Shown here: positions 6,443 to 14,403 of the stretch, one piece after another
Layout: the number at the start of each line of letters is the position of its first letter
How positions within the stretch are numbered: the first letter of the stretch is position 1
Source of the DNA: a virus
Length of the DNA: 40,300 nt
IMG/VR virus record: IMGVR_UViG_3300027881_000035
Location: 1-40,300 of that record
Direction: 5' to 3' (one strand)
Translations under genes and position numbers: made by a program
The notes under the pieces: generated by a model
What the model was told of the DNA's origin: nothing
The model's database searches: none
What the model saw: the letters and a program-made list of their open reading frames with translations, nothing else

Positions 6443-7077
6443 TGCAAATAGGACCTGATGGACCAGTCCTCACGGCAAAGAAAGGCACGAACGCTGATCT
6501 GTTTCCTGACATCATGCGTTTGTATGTAGCCGACGGAGCCGATGTATTGGACATGACGTATGGAAATGGAGTATTCTGGAGGAACATACCCGATGATAAG
6601 TACACAGTCACAAGAAACGACATCGAAGCTGGAAGAGGTGATCACGACTATGATTGCCGGGAACTTCCGACCACGTGGAACGAGAGCTTTGACGCAGTCA
6701 TATTCGATCCACCGTACCTTTACACCGGGGGATTTAGAACGCTTCGAGATTCAATTGACCGGGGTTATCGTAATCGGGAGCGGGCAAGATCTGGTATACA
6801 TGGTGTCGCCGCCGTCCATCAAATGTACGCCGAAGCCTACATCGAGGCTTATCGGGTTCTTAAGAGAAAAGGCATCTTTATTGTCAAATGCATGGACCAG
6901 GTGATGTCCGGGAAACAGACGTGGATGCATCTCGAGATGCAGAGACTGGCGGAAATACTGGGCTTTAAGAACAAAGACTTATTCGTAATGGTGATGAATG
7001 GTACTCCTACCATGCGTCACAACATTCAAAAACACGCGAGGCGCAACCATAGTTACTTTCTGGTACTGATCAAATGA
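6442..7077 (+). CDS. DNA methyltransferase (N6-adenine/N4-cytosine type)
   Basis: The 211-residue protein has the SAM-binding motif VLDMTYGNGVFW (about residues 36-47) and the catalytic DPPY (Asp89-Tyr92) of amino-methyltransferases. Motif I precedes DPPY, with a short variable segment after it (about 95-125) that may serve target recognition. The helix EAYRVLKRKGIFIVKC matches the conserved strand after the catalytic loop. No restriction enzyme gene is adjacent, so it is probably an orphan that protects phage DNA or marks it for packaging. At 211 residues it is small for the family but complete in its core motifs. The target base and site cannot be read from the sequence. Confidence 0.87.
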   Translation: MQIGPDGPVLTAKKGTNADLFPDIMRLYVADGADVLDMTYGNGVFWRNIPDDKYTVTRNDIEAGRGDHDYDCRELPTTWNESFDAVIFDPPYLYTGGFRTLRDSIDRGYRNRERARSGIHGVAAVHQMYAEAYIEAYRVLKRKGIFIVKCMDQVMSGKQTWMHLEMQRLAEILGFKNKDLFVMVMNGTPTMRHNIQKHARRNHSYFLVLIK

Positions 7078-7078
7078 C

Positions 7079-7107
7079 TTGCTTTCTGGTGCCGAAAAGT
7101 ATATAAT
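7079..7107 (+). promoter_or_regulatory. sigma70-like promoter upstream of the 7121 gene
   Basis: TTGCTT at 7079-7084 and TATAAT at 7102-7107 are separated by 17 bp, in a 43-bp gap after the methyltransferase stop. The next start (7121) is only 14 bases after the -10 box, so the transcript would have a very short leader containing AGGAG. It would drive the small protein, portal and head genes. Confidence 0.65.
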
Positions 7108-7120
7108 CAGGAGTTAGAAC

Positions 7121-7330
7121 ATGGCTAAAAGTAAAGAATTGACATTCGAGGAAGGCGAAAAGCTCTTTTTGAAGGGCGCAGCCTTCCAAATCGTCAGTAT
7201 GCGGAGTGGCAATATGTTGCTACGCCCCATTGGCGGTATGGACATGGAAGATTCTAAGATGACTCTACGACATCCAGAATTGGAAAAGAAGAGTTACAAG
7301 AAGCCTTCCGACGATAAAGCTGAGGAGTAA
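7121..7330 (+). CDS. hypothetical small protein before the portal
   Basis: This is a 69-residue, strongly charged protein: a helical N-terminus (LTFEEGEKLFLKG), a short beta segment (FQIVSMRSGNMLLRPI) and a lysine/glutamate-rich tail (KKSYKKPSDDKAEE). Its promoter is immediately upstream and AGGAG precedes the ATG. It stands directly before the portal gene and ends three bases before that gene's ATG, so it may be a small head protein or portal accessory, but nothing in it identifies a family. It is supported by good SD placement and tight spacing. Confidence 0.65.
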   Translation: MAKSKELTFEEGEKLFLKGAAFQIVSMRSGNMLLRPIGGMDMEDSKMTLRHPELEKKSYKKPSDDKAEE

Positions 7331-7333
7331 ACT

Positions 7334-8830
7334 ATGGCATATGTCCACTGGCCCGACTGGTCCGACCTCGGCGATATCAGCAATGTACAAAAGAACTCTT
7401 GGGAATATCAGTTTATGGTACGTCAAGGTTATCGACGCTACTTTACTGGCGAAGTATTCTCTGAGCGCGTCCCACTAGAAGCAGGCATCGATACGACTGA
7501 ACAGACACCCCTGCTGTATCCGGTGGGCGTTAATCTTGTTAAGTTGCTGACACTCGCTCAGGCCGATTCCCTATTCGGCGAGTGGGAGGAAGACATTGTC
7601 AGATTTCGTATCCGACAGGACGAAGAGGAAACAAAGAGCGCTGAAGAGGCCATTAAACTATGGGCTCAAATCCTTACCGACAACAATGCTCAATCTATGT
7701 TGCATGAGTGCGCAGTTGATCGTGAGGTGTATGGTGGTTGTGCCATCAAGATAGCGCCTGATCTCGTCATGCCCGGACACATCCGACTGTCGCGCATTGA
7801 TCTTGATTCGTTCTTTCCTATCTGGGATCCCGATGATCCCAACATTCTCTTGGAAGTCTACGTCGCCACTCGTTTGACCAGAGAGCAATGTAAGGCAAAG
7901 TACGGTTTCGATCCTGGAGCAGATAAGGATGAAGTGTGGAGAATTGAACACTGGACTCCCACTATCTATGAGAACAAAATCGACGACCATCGTATCGAGG
8001 AGTTCTCAGGTGTGAATCCATGGGGAGTAGTCCCCTTTGTGTACATTCCACGTCTTCGAACCAATATGTTCTGGGGCGATTCCATTACGCCTGATATCAT
8101 GCCAATTCAGGACGAATTGAACATGCGACTTGCCGACCTAGGTGATGCAATTAACTACAACGCCCATCCAATCAGATGGGGATTCAATCTACCTAGATCG
8201 TTTGATAGTAATAACTTTCCAATCGGTCCCGAAGCCTTCTGGGATTTGGGACGTGTATTGGGTAACAACCCCGAGCCAACAGTGGGGTTGCTAGAAGCGA
8301 AGAATCCCGTACCCGAGCCAGCCTTCAAGTTTGTAGAGTTTATCTACGACTGGTCAAGGACGTCCGCATTTGCTCCGCCAATTGCATTCGGCGAAGATAC
8401 AGGTGGTGGACAACGGTCAGGCCGCACACTGGAAATCAGAATGTGGCCGCTTCTGCGAGCGACGCGTAGAAGTCGGGGCTATATGGCGAATGGTCTGAAG
8501 AGGATCATGGCAATTTCAGCACGTATCCTCGAGCAGAAACAATTCCCGAACATCTCTCAGCATGAGCTTGCTCGTTCTGTAGATGGTACGGTAGTTCCAG
8601 ACTTTTGGCCATTAATGCCGAAGGACCAGGCGGCTACAGTTGACGAAGTAGTGAAATTGCTGTCAACAGTGCCACCCGCGATCTCTCTCGTCACAGCCCA
8701 AGTACTTCTAGGTCGCGGCCCAGCCGAAGTTGAACGGATCATGGAAATGATAGAAGATCCGAAAATTAAGGAATTCTTGCTTAGCGAGCAAGAAGAACAG
8801 GGCACTCCTTCGAAGACCTCGGAGGTCTAA
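7334..8830 (+). CDS. portal protein
   Basis: The 498-residue protein lies between terminase and scaffold/capsid genes, where the portal is expected, and has the normal portal length (about 450-550). The N-terminal part contains an acidic helix (EEETKSAEEAIKLW) and a segment of loops and strands (IRLSRIDLDSFFPIWDPDD). Around residues 355-375, GGGQRSGRTLEIRMWP precedes the long helix region LKRIMAISARILEQK, which fits the stem/wing pattern of portals in which an R-S-G-x-x-L turn precedes the clip-stem helices. The C-terminus is helical and acidic. It forms the dodecameric ring through which DNA enters the capsid. The assignment rests on context and pattern. Confidence 0.85.
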   Translation: MAYVHWPDWSDLGDISNVQKNSWEYQFMVRQGYRRYFTGEVFSERVPLEAGIDTTEQTPLLYPVGVNLVKLLTLAQADSLFGEWEEDIVRFRIRQDEEETKSAEEAIKLWAQILTDNNAQSMLHECAVDREVYGGCAIKIAPDLVMPGHIRLSRIDLDSFFPIWDPDDPNILLEVYVATRLTREQCKAKYGFDPGADKDEVWRIEHWTPTIYENKIDDHRIEEFSGVNPWGVVPFVYIPRLRTNMFWGDSITPDIMPIQDELNMRLADLGDAINYNAHPIRWGFNLPRSFDSNNFPIGPEAFWDLGRVLGNNPEPTVGLLEAKNPVPEPAFKFVEFIYDWSRTSAFAPPIAFGEDTGGGQRSGRTLEIRMWPLLRATRRSRGYMANGLKRIMAISARILEQKQFPNISQHELARSVDGTVVPDFWPLMPKDQAATVDEVVKLLSTVPPAISLVTAQVLLGRGPAEVERIMEMIEDPKIKEFLLSEQEEQGTPSKTSEV

Positions 8831-9615
8831 TGCTTATTAACCCTAGAGAGGGTTACAAGGTAGCGTTTCCTACAGATGAGCACTATCCTTTTCAGGATGA
8901 TAACGCAAGACATGTGGCGCTACAGATAGTGAGAGACTTCGATCCCGACCTGCTTATATGTGGGTCTGACGGTGTCGATTTCTACTCAATCAGTAGTTTT
9001 GACAAGGATCCTAAGCGTTCCTTTAACATCCAGCACGAAATCAACTGCTGGCAAGCTGGAATGCGTGAATGGATTTCTGCAGCACCTAATGCTCGTAAGT
9101 TCTATATTCCGGGCAACCACGAGGACAGACTACGGCGCTATCTTTGGCGCCATCCAGAAATGTCTGGATTAACAGTCCTGAGTCTACATCGCCTCTTGGA
9201 ATTGGACTTTATGGGCATTGAGTATGAGGAAGCGATAATCGGCGAAAACTACGGACAATCGGAAGTAGAGGTTGGTCCGCTAGTAGTGAAGCATGGTACC
9301 GTGGTTCGAAAACACAGTGCCTATACAGCCCGGGGAGAGATGGAGAAAGAGTTCTATAGTGTTCCAGTACTCTTCACCGGCCACACACATAGAGGCGGTA
9401 CACACATGGCTACAACCCGTAGTGGGATAGTCAGAGCGTACGAATGCTTCTGTTTGTGTGACACAAACCCTGCGTACGTAAATAAGTCGAACTGGCAGCA
9501 AGGCCTTGTGCTAGCGACAATTTATGGTACACTAGTACAAGTAGAGGCCATTCCCTTCATTGAAGTGAATGGTGTGAAAAGCGCCGTTTGGCGTGATTCA
9601 GTCTACACGGCATAA
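8830..9615 (+). CDS. calcineurin-like metallophosphoesterase
   Basis: The 261-residue protein carries the metallophosphoesterase signatures in order: TDEH (Asp16, His18), GSDGVDF (Asp in the second metal motif), GNHE (Asn96, His97), VVKHG and GHTHRGG (His185, His187). The family uses a two-metal centre to hydrolyse phosphomono- or phosphodiesters, including DNA ends and nucleotides. It is placed between the portal and the scaffold genes, which is odd for a metabolic enzyme; such genes do occur in phage head clusters but their substrate is unknown. The start ATG 8830 overlaps the portal stop (TAATG) with GGAGG upstream. Confidence 0.9.
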   Translation: MLINPREGYKVAFPTDEHYPFQDDNARHVALQIVRDFDPDLLICGSDGVDFYSISSFDKDPKRSFNIQHEINCWQAGMREWISAAPNARKFYIPGNHEDRLRRYLWRHPEMSGLTVLSLHRLLELDFMGIEYEEAIIGENYGQSEVEVGPLVVKHGTVVRKHSAYTARGEMEKEFYSVPVLFTGHTHRGGTHMATTRSGIVRAYECFCLCDTNPAYVNKSNWQQGLVLATIYGTLVQVEAIPFIEVNGVKSAVWRDSVYTA

Positions 9616-9630
9616 TGCGAAGGAGGCATA

Positions 9631-10335
9631 ATGTCCGAACCAACTGCAACACCGGTTGTTGAACCCGTTGCTCCCGAGCCCACTCCGACTCCGGAACCAA
9701 CACCAACAGCCCCGGTTACTACCCAACCGGAACCCGTCACCCCAACGGACGATCCTTCGGAACCCATGGTGGAAACGAAGCGGTTCACAGGGGCGATACA
9801 GAAAATCCAAACGCTCACGGAAGAAGCACGTGTTGCCGACCAAACGATTGCTGCGAAGGACTCAACTATTGAGCAACTTAAACAGCAACAAGCGGTCAAA
9901 GATGCGGAGACTACAGCCGGGTACGGTGAGCGGGACAAACAACTCGAAGCAGCTCTATTGGAGAAGAAGGCGATTGAAGACAAAGCCGGCCTTCTCGAGG
10001 GTAAGATTCGAAAGATCGATCTTGCAAAAGAGATTGGACATCCAGAACTAGTCCAGATCATTGACACGATTCCGACTTTCGAGGACGACGACTTGCAGAA
10101 GAAGGCTATGGAAGACATCATCGGATTCTCTGACGCTCGAGTTAAAGTGCGAGAGGAGAGCCTGCTCTCAGGCGTAACTCCCGCTGTTCCCGCAGTCAAC
10201 CCTGTCGGAGATGCAATGCCAGCCTCAGATGAGGCCTGGAAAGCGGCTACCGAAGCAGAGGATGACCCAACCAAGCGTAAGATGCTTTTTGACAAATGGT
10301 TTGAGTGGGGAAGCGGGGCAAAGAAGCCCGAATAG
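9631..10335 (+). CDS. capsid scaffold protein
   Basis: The 234-residue protein has a Pro/Thr/Glu-rich, probably disordered N-terminus (residues 5-45, repeated E-P-T-P), a long charged coiled coil (about 50-135; for example TIEQLKQQQAVKDAE, LLEKKAIEDKAGLLEGKI) and an acidic C-terminus ending WFEWGSGAKKPE. A disordered head with a central coiled coil, directly upstream of the major capsid gene, is the usual form of a phage scaffold, which nucleates procapsid assembly and is then removed. GGAGG precedes ATG 9631. No protease motif is seen in it, so removal would be by exit or by another factor. Confidence 0.85.
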   Translation: MSEPTATPVVEPVAPEPTPTPEPTPTAPVTTQPEPVTPTDDPSEPMVETKRFTGAIQKIQTLTEEARVADQTIAAKDSTIEQLKQQQAVKDAETTAGYGERDKQLEAALLEKKAIEDKAGLLEGKIRKIDLAKEIGHPELVQIIDTIPTFEDDDLQKKAMEDIIGFSDARVKVREESLLSGVTPAVPAVNPVGDAMPASDEAWKAATEAEDDPTKRKMLFDKWFEWGSGAKKPE

Positions 10336-10344
10336 TAGGTAATA

Positions 10345-10369
10345 CGGCTCCTCTTGTTATGGAGAGCCG
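10345..10369 (+). promoter_or_regulatory. hairpin over the capsid-gene ribosome binding site
   Basis: CGGCTC (10345-10350) pairs with GAGCCG (10364-10369), with more pairing possible inward through one bulge. The right arm contains the GGAGAG that serves as SD for ATG 10372. It could hide the SD or protect the 5' end of the capsid message. The pairing is seen in sequence, the effect is inferred. Confidence 0.5.
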
Positions 10370-10371
10370 AC

Positions 10372-11670
10372 ATGGCCGTTTATGAAACCGGAGCGATGTG
10401 GTCAACTACCCACCCAAGTGGGCAGCGTGACTATTATGAACAGATGCTCCTAGACACCCTGCGGACTCAGTCGATCCTTGTTCCGTTTGCAACGATGAAG
10501 GAAGACTTCCGCGCCCGGGATACTGGCGTCATTATCTTCTCCGAAGTATATGATACAGATCCCAACTATAACGCCCTTTCCGAGACCGGAATCTGGCTAA
10601 CGGGTTCATACCTGGACAGCCGTTCCGTACAAATTGCTCTTGAGATCCACGGCGACGTGCTCAAGATGTCCGACTACAATGAACTCGTTAACTTCTGGAA
10701 CAACGGAGACCTACGAGGGCTTGTACGAGGTAAGCTAGGCCAGAACCAGGTAGACTATCTGGATATTCTGGCCCGAAACGCGTATCTATCCGTTGATGAC
10801 CGATACAAGATCTTCACAGGAACAGCAAGTGCAGATCGATTCGACGTTGCACAGGTAGACGTGTTTGACCCCGACCTCGCAGAACTCGTAAGAGTCCACC
10901 TCGAGGAACGAGAAATCCCCGGTGTTGTACAGGTAGCAGATAGCCCAGGTCAGACTATCGTATGTGCAACGACTCCCCGTGTGATTTATGACATCCGAAC
11001 TGCTGCCGCAACAGGCAACGGTGACAGCTGGCTAGAAGTTCAGGAATACGAACAGACAGGCCGCAAGTTCACTGCTGAAGCTGGCATGTGGGCCGGTGTC
11101 CGGTTCATTCGAACCAATCGCCTAAAGCTATTCAACCATGGTACAGTAGACCACGAGACCATTATCGCAACTGGTGAAGCTACCGTTGTAGGTCAGGGTG
11201 CTGCTGGGACTGTTGACACTGTTTATTCAGTAGGTCAAACAGGCGCCCAGGATCACATCCTCGTGCTTGATAGTACTGGGTTCGTAGTTGGCGAAAACGT
11301 GACAATCTGTGTTGGCGGCGACGACGGTGCCGGCGGACATCCCCCTGAAGAGGGCGATGGCACGCAGGAAACACGCCGAATTGTTGCTGTAGACTCAGGT
11401 GGCTCAAACCGGCTATCTTTCGATAAGCCGCTTCTGAAGCCGCACGACGCAGGAGCTTATGTAGTTGCAGGTGTTGATATTAGCGCCTCAATCTTCATGG
11501 GTGGCCCCGCTGTCGTTTACGGTGTTGGCGAACGACCTCACCCAACAACTCCACCAAAGATCGACGACCTACAGATGGTCCAGAGATACGGCTGGCGAGG
11601 TTTCCTCAAGTTCCAGATGTATCGACCGGAATGGCTGGAAATCGTTGAATCTGGTGGTTCAATCACGTAA
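10372..11670 (+). CDS. major capsid protein, N4-gp56-like
   Basis: The 432-residue protein follows the scaffold directly. The N-terminal half (SILVPFATMKEDFRARDTG, then ALEIHGDVLKMSDYNEL near residue 85) resembles the N4 gp56-type capsid family with the HK97 fold. The second half holds a strand-rich insertion (about 260-355: ATGEATVVGQG, ILVLDSTGFVVGENVTI) before the conserved end (YGWRGFLKFQMYRPEWLEIVE). The insertion may be a surface domain or part of the A domain. The start ATG 10372 is chosen because GGAGAG lies seven bases upstream, rather than TTG 10354 in the hairpin. It forms the shell. Confidence 0.82.
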   Translation: MAVYETGAMWSTTHPSGQRDYYEQMLLDTLRTQSILVPFATMKEDFRARDTGVIIFSEVYDTDPNYNALSETGIWLTGSYLDSRSVQIALEIHGDVLKMSDYNELVNFWNNGDLRGLVRGKLGQNQVDYLDILARNAYLSVDDRYKIFTGTASADRFDVAQVDVFDPDLAELVRVHLEEREIPGVVQVADSPGQTIVCATTPRVIYDIRTAAATGNGDSWLEVQEYEQTGRKFTAEAGMWAGVRFIRTNRLKLFNHGTVDHETIIATGEATVVGQGAAGTVDTVYSVGQTGAQDHILVLDSTGFVVGENVTICVGGDDGAGGHPPEEGDGTQETRRIVAVDSGGSNRLSFDKPLLKPHDAGAYVVAGVDISASIFMGGPAVVYGVGERPHPTTPPKIDDLQMVQRYGWRGFLKFQMYRPEWLEIVESGGSIT

Positions 11671-11682
11671 TCGGAGGTTCGC

Positions 11683-12348
11683 ATGAATTGGGGTGAGATG
11701 AAGGCCGCTCTCAGAACCGATCTCAAGGACACTGGCGCAACACCTCGGTGGACCGATAACGACCTGTACGTGTTCTGGCTGGACGCCGTGCGGGACTACT
11801 CATTGTGGTTCCCTCACGTCCCCGATAGAACTCAGCTCTCAGGAACTGGTACAGGACCTTATACGCTTCCATCCGACTTTGTGCAAGTGATCTTTGTAGA
11901 GGTTCCAGAGGACCGCTTTCTTGAAGAAAGAATGCCTCGCCCCGGTGTGCGTTACCTTTCCCAATCAGGTAGACCTTTCTATTGGTATCTGTTAGGGGGT
12001 ACTTTGATGTTAGACATCGCCCCCTACGATACCGATACAGTACTACTGACATATGCAGCAATGCACTCACTACCATCGGATGTCAACGACGACACTGACG
12101 AAATCACCATACTAGACGTTGACTTGGAACTACCCCGATTGTATGTATCAGCTAAGGTCTATGGCCAGATGCGTTCAAAGCAATCTTCCCTTGACCGATT
12201 CAAGACTCGTGTATCTTCAGGCAATACCCGAGAAGATAACCCACTAGGACCCGAAGTACAAACCATTATGGATGAGTACTACGCGAAAATCGCAGAACGG
12301 ATTCCAGGTGGTACCGTACGACTTAATCGGTCCGGGAGAATTCGCTAA
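11683..12348 (+). CDS. head-tail connector (adaptor) protein
   Basis: The 221-residue protein begins MNWGEMKAALRTDLKDTG and continues RWTDNDLYVFWLDAVRDYS. This helical N-terminal pattern, a short helix, a W/T/D turn and a second helix with an R-D-Y, is typical of phage head-tail adaptor proteins (gp6/gp15-like). The middle is beta-rich (GTGPYTLPSDFVQVIFVEV) and the C-terminus is charged and helical. Its location right after the capsid gene supports a connector that caps the portal ring. The SD CGGAGG precedes ATG 11683. It overlaps the next gene as TAATG. Confidence 0.68.
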   Translation: MNWGEMKAALRTDLKDTGATPRWTDNDLYVFWLDAVRDYSLWFPHVPDRTQLSGTGTGPYTLPSDFVQVIFVEVPEDRFLEERMPRPGVRYLSQSGRPFYWYLLGGTLMLDIAPYDTDTVLLTYAAMHSLPSDVNDDTDEITILDVDLELPRLYVSAKVYGQMRSKQSSLDRFKTRVSSGNTREDNPLGPEVQTIMDEYYAKIAERIPGGTVRLNRSGRIR

Positions 12349-12881
12349 TGACTGAAGGTATCGTCAATGAAATATTGGAGTTTACTCAAGCTCAGCTTGA
12401 GACAGCTCTAATCACCGATATTGCCACAACTGACCCTGCAAGGGCAGGTGTGGTGAAGATCGGTCCGTTGCAAGGAGAACCAGATCCCGACCAGGCTCGA
12501 ATCTCAGTGGTGATTCACCACAACGACCCAGAAAACATCGACGGGCCCTGGCGAGATTTCATCGAAATTGTAGAGATTGGCGGAGTAGTAACATGGACCC
12601 GTCGCTTTACTATAAAGATTCGATGCTTGCTGGAGAATACCAAGGAAACGCTCGATGAGGCACGTCCAATCGCCGCCATCGTACGGGACCGCACAGAGCT
12701 TGCTCTGTTGAAGGAACTCTTTACAGGTATCGCTACGGATGACGAATACGTTAGCCGAGGACCTATGGCCACATCACTCAAATCCGATATGATTCAGGGG
12801 GGTGGCCCTCCAGACTCATATGACTTTCACATCAAGGTTTACTTTGATGTGTACACAACACGAACAGGGGTATTCACATGA
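12348..12881 (+). CDS. putative tail terminator or tail completion protein
   Basis: The 177-residue protein has an N-terminal helix with many acidic residues (NEILEFTQAQLETAL) and a compact alpha-beta body (DFIEIVEIGGVVTWTRRFTIKIRCLLE), followed by a helix (DEARPIAAIVRDRTELALLKELF) and a final strand (YDFHIKVYFDVYTT). Small alpha-beta proteins with this strand-helix-strand order and size lie between connector and tail-tube genes in siphoviruses and close the tail tube at the head end. Domain motifs are weak, so context carries the call. The stop overlaps the next ATG (ATGA at 12878-12881). Confidence 0.6.
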   Translation: MTEGIVNEILEFTQAQLETALITDIATTDPARAGVVKIGPLQGEPDPDQARISVVIHHNDPENIDGPWRDFIEIVEIGGVVTWTRRFTIKIRCLLENTKETLDEARPIAAIVRDRTELALLKELFTGIATDDEYVSRGPMATSLKSDMIQGGGPPDSYDFHIKVYFDVYTTRTGVFT

Positions 12882-13930
12882 CAGCTTCCGAACGTTCATA
12901 TCTAGGACTCGCGAAGCAGACCGCGAAGGGCACACCAAATGTGACTGACGCCGAATTCAAGTACTTCCTATTCCGCGCTGGTGGAGTTGCACCGAACAAC
13001 ATGTTCCTGCCTCTCGACCAGGAAATCGGCGGTGGAGCTATGCTCCGGGATGTAGTTAAGGTCGGCATCACTAGTGGTGGAACGATGGATATCATCCCTC
13101 GTCCTACTATTCTTGGTGACTTGCTCCTTGGCGCGATTGGTAGCGCAGCCTCTCCGACGGACAACTCGGACGGCTCCTACTCACATGTCTTCACCCTGCC
13201 TACGGATGAGTTTAGTGCCCCGTACTGGACCCTGCGGTCAGCTCCTGGTGGTATTTGGGCTGAACAGCTTCAAGACTGCCGAGTTGCAGGGTTGGTACTA
13301 TCGTTCACTGGTGCGCGATTTGTTGAAGGTGCTGCCACTTTTGTTGGTGGCTTGCCAACGCCAAACATCGACAGTACAGGCTGGGTAACAGCCTGGGCTG
13401 TACCAACGTACTTGGACGCAGGACCACAATTCCTATCTCCAGTATCTGACATCGAACTCCCATCGGGAACCCCAGCTAAGGTGCTTAGCGGTGCTATTGC
13501 TATGGGTCTACAAATCCCGCTGGATGAACAATTCATAGTTGGCTCATACTCTCCGGATGATTTTGATATCAACCAGAGATCATATAACATCACCTTGAAT
13601 CTCAAGGTTGATGACGTTGATTTGTATGAGAAGATTATGTATGATCCCGCCGGTTCTGCAGCAGCATGGACAGCAGAAGTATTCAAAGAAGGTGATATGA
13701 AGCTTGACTTGATTTCACCTGAACTTGCAGGTACAAGCACGGGTGGAGACACTCCGTACAGCCTCATGTTCGACTTTGATGTGACTGATGACAACATCGT
13801 CTGGTCAGCTGCCCCTATTGCTCTACGAGCTGGACGGCAGGTTGTAATGCAAGTGACAGGCACAGTTATTAACAGTGCTAACGAACCAATCACTGCAACG
13901 CTAACTAACACTCAAAGCACCCAGTATTAA
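12878..13930 (+). CDS. major tail tube protein
   Basis: The 350-residue protein begins with SYLGLAKQTAKGTPN, the opening seen in many phage tail tube proteins of the Phage_tube_2 type, followed by a beta-rich body. Internal points are GGAMLRDVVKVGITSGGTMD near residue 52, a glycine-poor core, and a C-terminal immunoglobulin-like tail (VVMQVTGTVINSANEPITATL). Tube proteins stack in hexameric rings to form the tail channel. It is directly upstream of the frameshifted chaperone pair, the canonical order. The ATG is coupled to the previous stop. A hairpin encloses its own stop codon (13917-13940). Confidence 0.82.
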   Translation: MTASERSYLGLAKQTAKGTPNVTDAEFKYFLFRAGGVAPNNMFLPLDQEIGGGAMLRDVVKVGITSGGTMDIIPRPTILGDLLLGAIGSAASPTDNSDGSYSHVFTLPTDEFSAPYWTLRSAPGGIWAEQLQDCRVAGLVLSFTGARFVEGAATFVGGLPTPNIDSTGWVTAWAVPTYLDAGPQFLSPVSDIELPSGTPAKVLSGAIAMGLQIPLDEQFIVGSYSPDDFDINQRSYNITLNLKVDDVDLYEKIMYDPAGSAAAWTAEVFKEGDMKLDLISPELAGTSTGGDTPYSLMFDFDVTDDNIVWSAAPIALRAGRQVVMQVTGTVINSANEPITATLTNTQSTQY

Positions 13931-13940
13931 TCCTGGGTGC
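13917..13940 (+). promoter_or_regulatory. hairpin spanning the tail-tube stop codon
   Basis: GCACCCAG (13917-13924) and CTGGGTGC (13933-13940) form a perfect 8-bp stem with an 8-base loop that contains the TAA stop of the tail-tube gene. It is immediately followed by AGGAGG for the next ORF. There is no T-run after it, so it does not look like a Rho-independent terminator; a role in message stability or re-initiation is inferred. Confidence 0.6.
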
Positions 13941-13953
13941 AGGAGGCATTTCT

Positions 13954-14403
13954 ATGTCTGAAAAGAAATCACCATTCGGTTCCTACGCTATCATCGCGAA
14001 CATTCGCTTTGATTTTGCAGAAGAGCCCGAATACTGGTGGGAGATCAAACCTCCTACCGCCGGCGATGAGCTCGCGCTTACTCGCTACATGAGCACCGGC
14101 AAAGCGATCTTTCATCCCGAAGGAGGTATGGAGACAGAGGGTGGCCCCTCTTGGCTCGACATCCTCTTCTATCAGATTGCCTTGCTATTCGGCGGAACTA
14201 ACATCCCCTTGGATCCTGATAAGCCAGTTTCCGACGGCGGAAAGCCCTTTATCTCAGAGAAGTCAACGACATCGGTGAATGAAGAACGAATTAAGAAAAT
14301 GCCGATGGAGATGGTATCTGAGATCGCTGACAAAATCGCCGAACACGTTCCAGGGTGGGGCCCAAAAAACCCACTGAGCCGGGAGAACCAGAAGAAGGAC
14401 TAA
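13954..14403 (+). CDS. tail assembly chaperone, upstream (G-like) protein
   Basis: The 149-residue protein lies between the tail tube and the tape measure, as lambda gpG does. It is mixed alpha-beta with an acidic middle (IANIRFDFAEEPEYWWEI) and a helical C-terminus (EERIKKMPMEMVSEIADKI). Near its end the codons CCA AAA AAC (14362-14370) hold a slippery heptamer. A -1 slip there makes a longer product that continues through the 14355-14645 frame, giving about 230 residues. The two forms are expected in unequal amounts and help fold the tape measure protein. The ATG follows AGGAGG. Confidence 0.82.
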   Translation: MSEKKSPFGSYAIIANIRFDFAEEPEYWWEIKPPTAGDELALTRYMSTGKAIFHPEGGMETEGGPSWLDILFYQIALLFGGTNIPLDPDKPVSDGGKPFISEKSTTSVNEERIKKMPMEMVSEIADKIAEHVPGWGPKNPLSRENQKKD

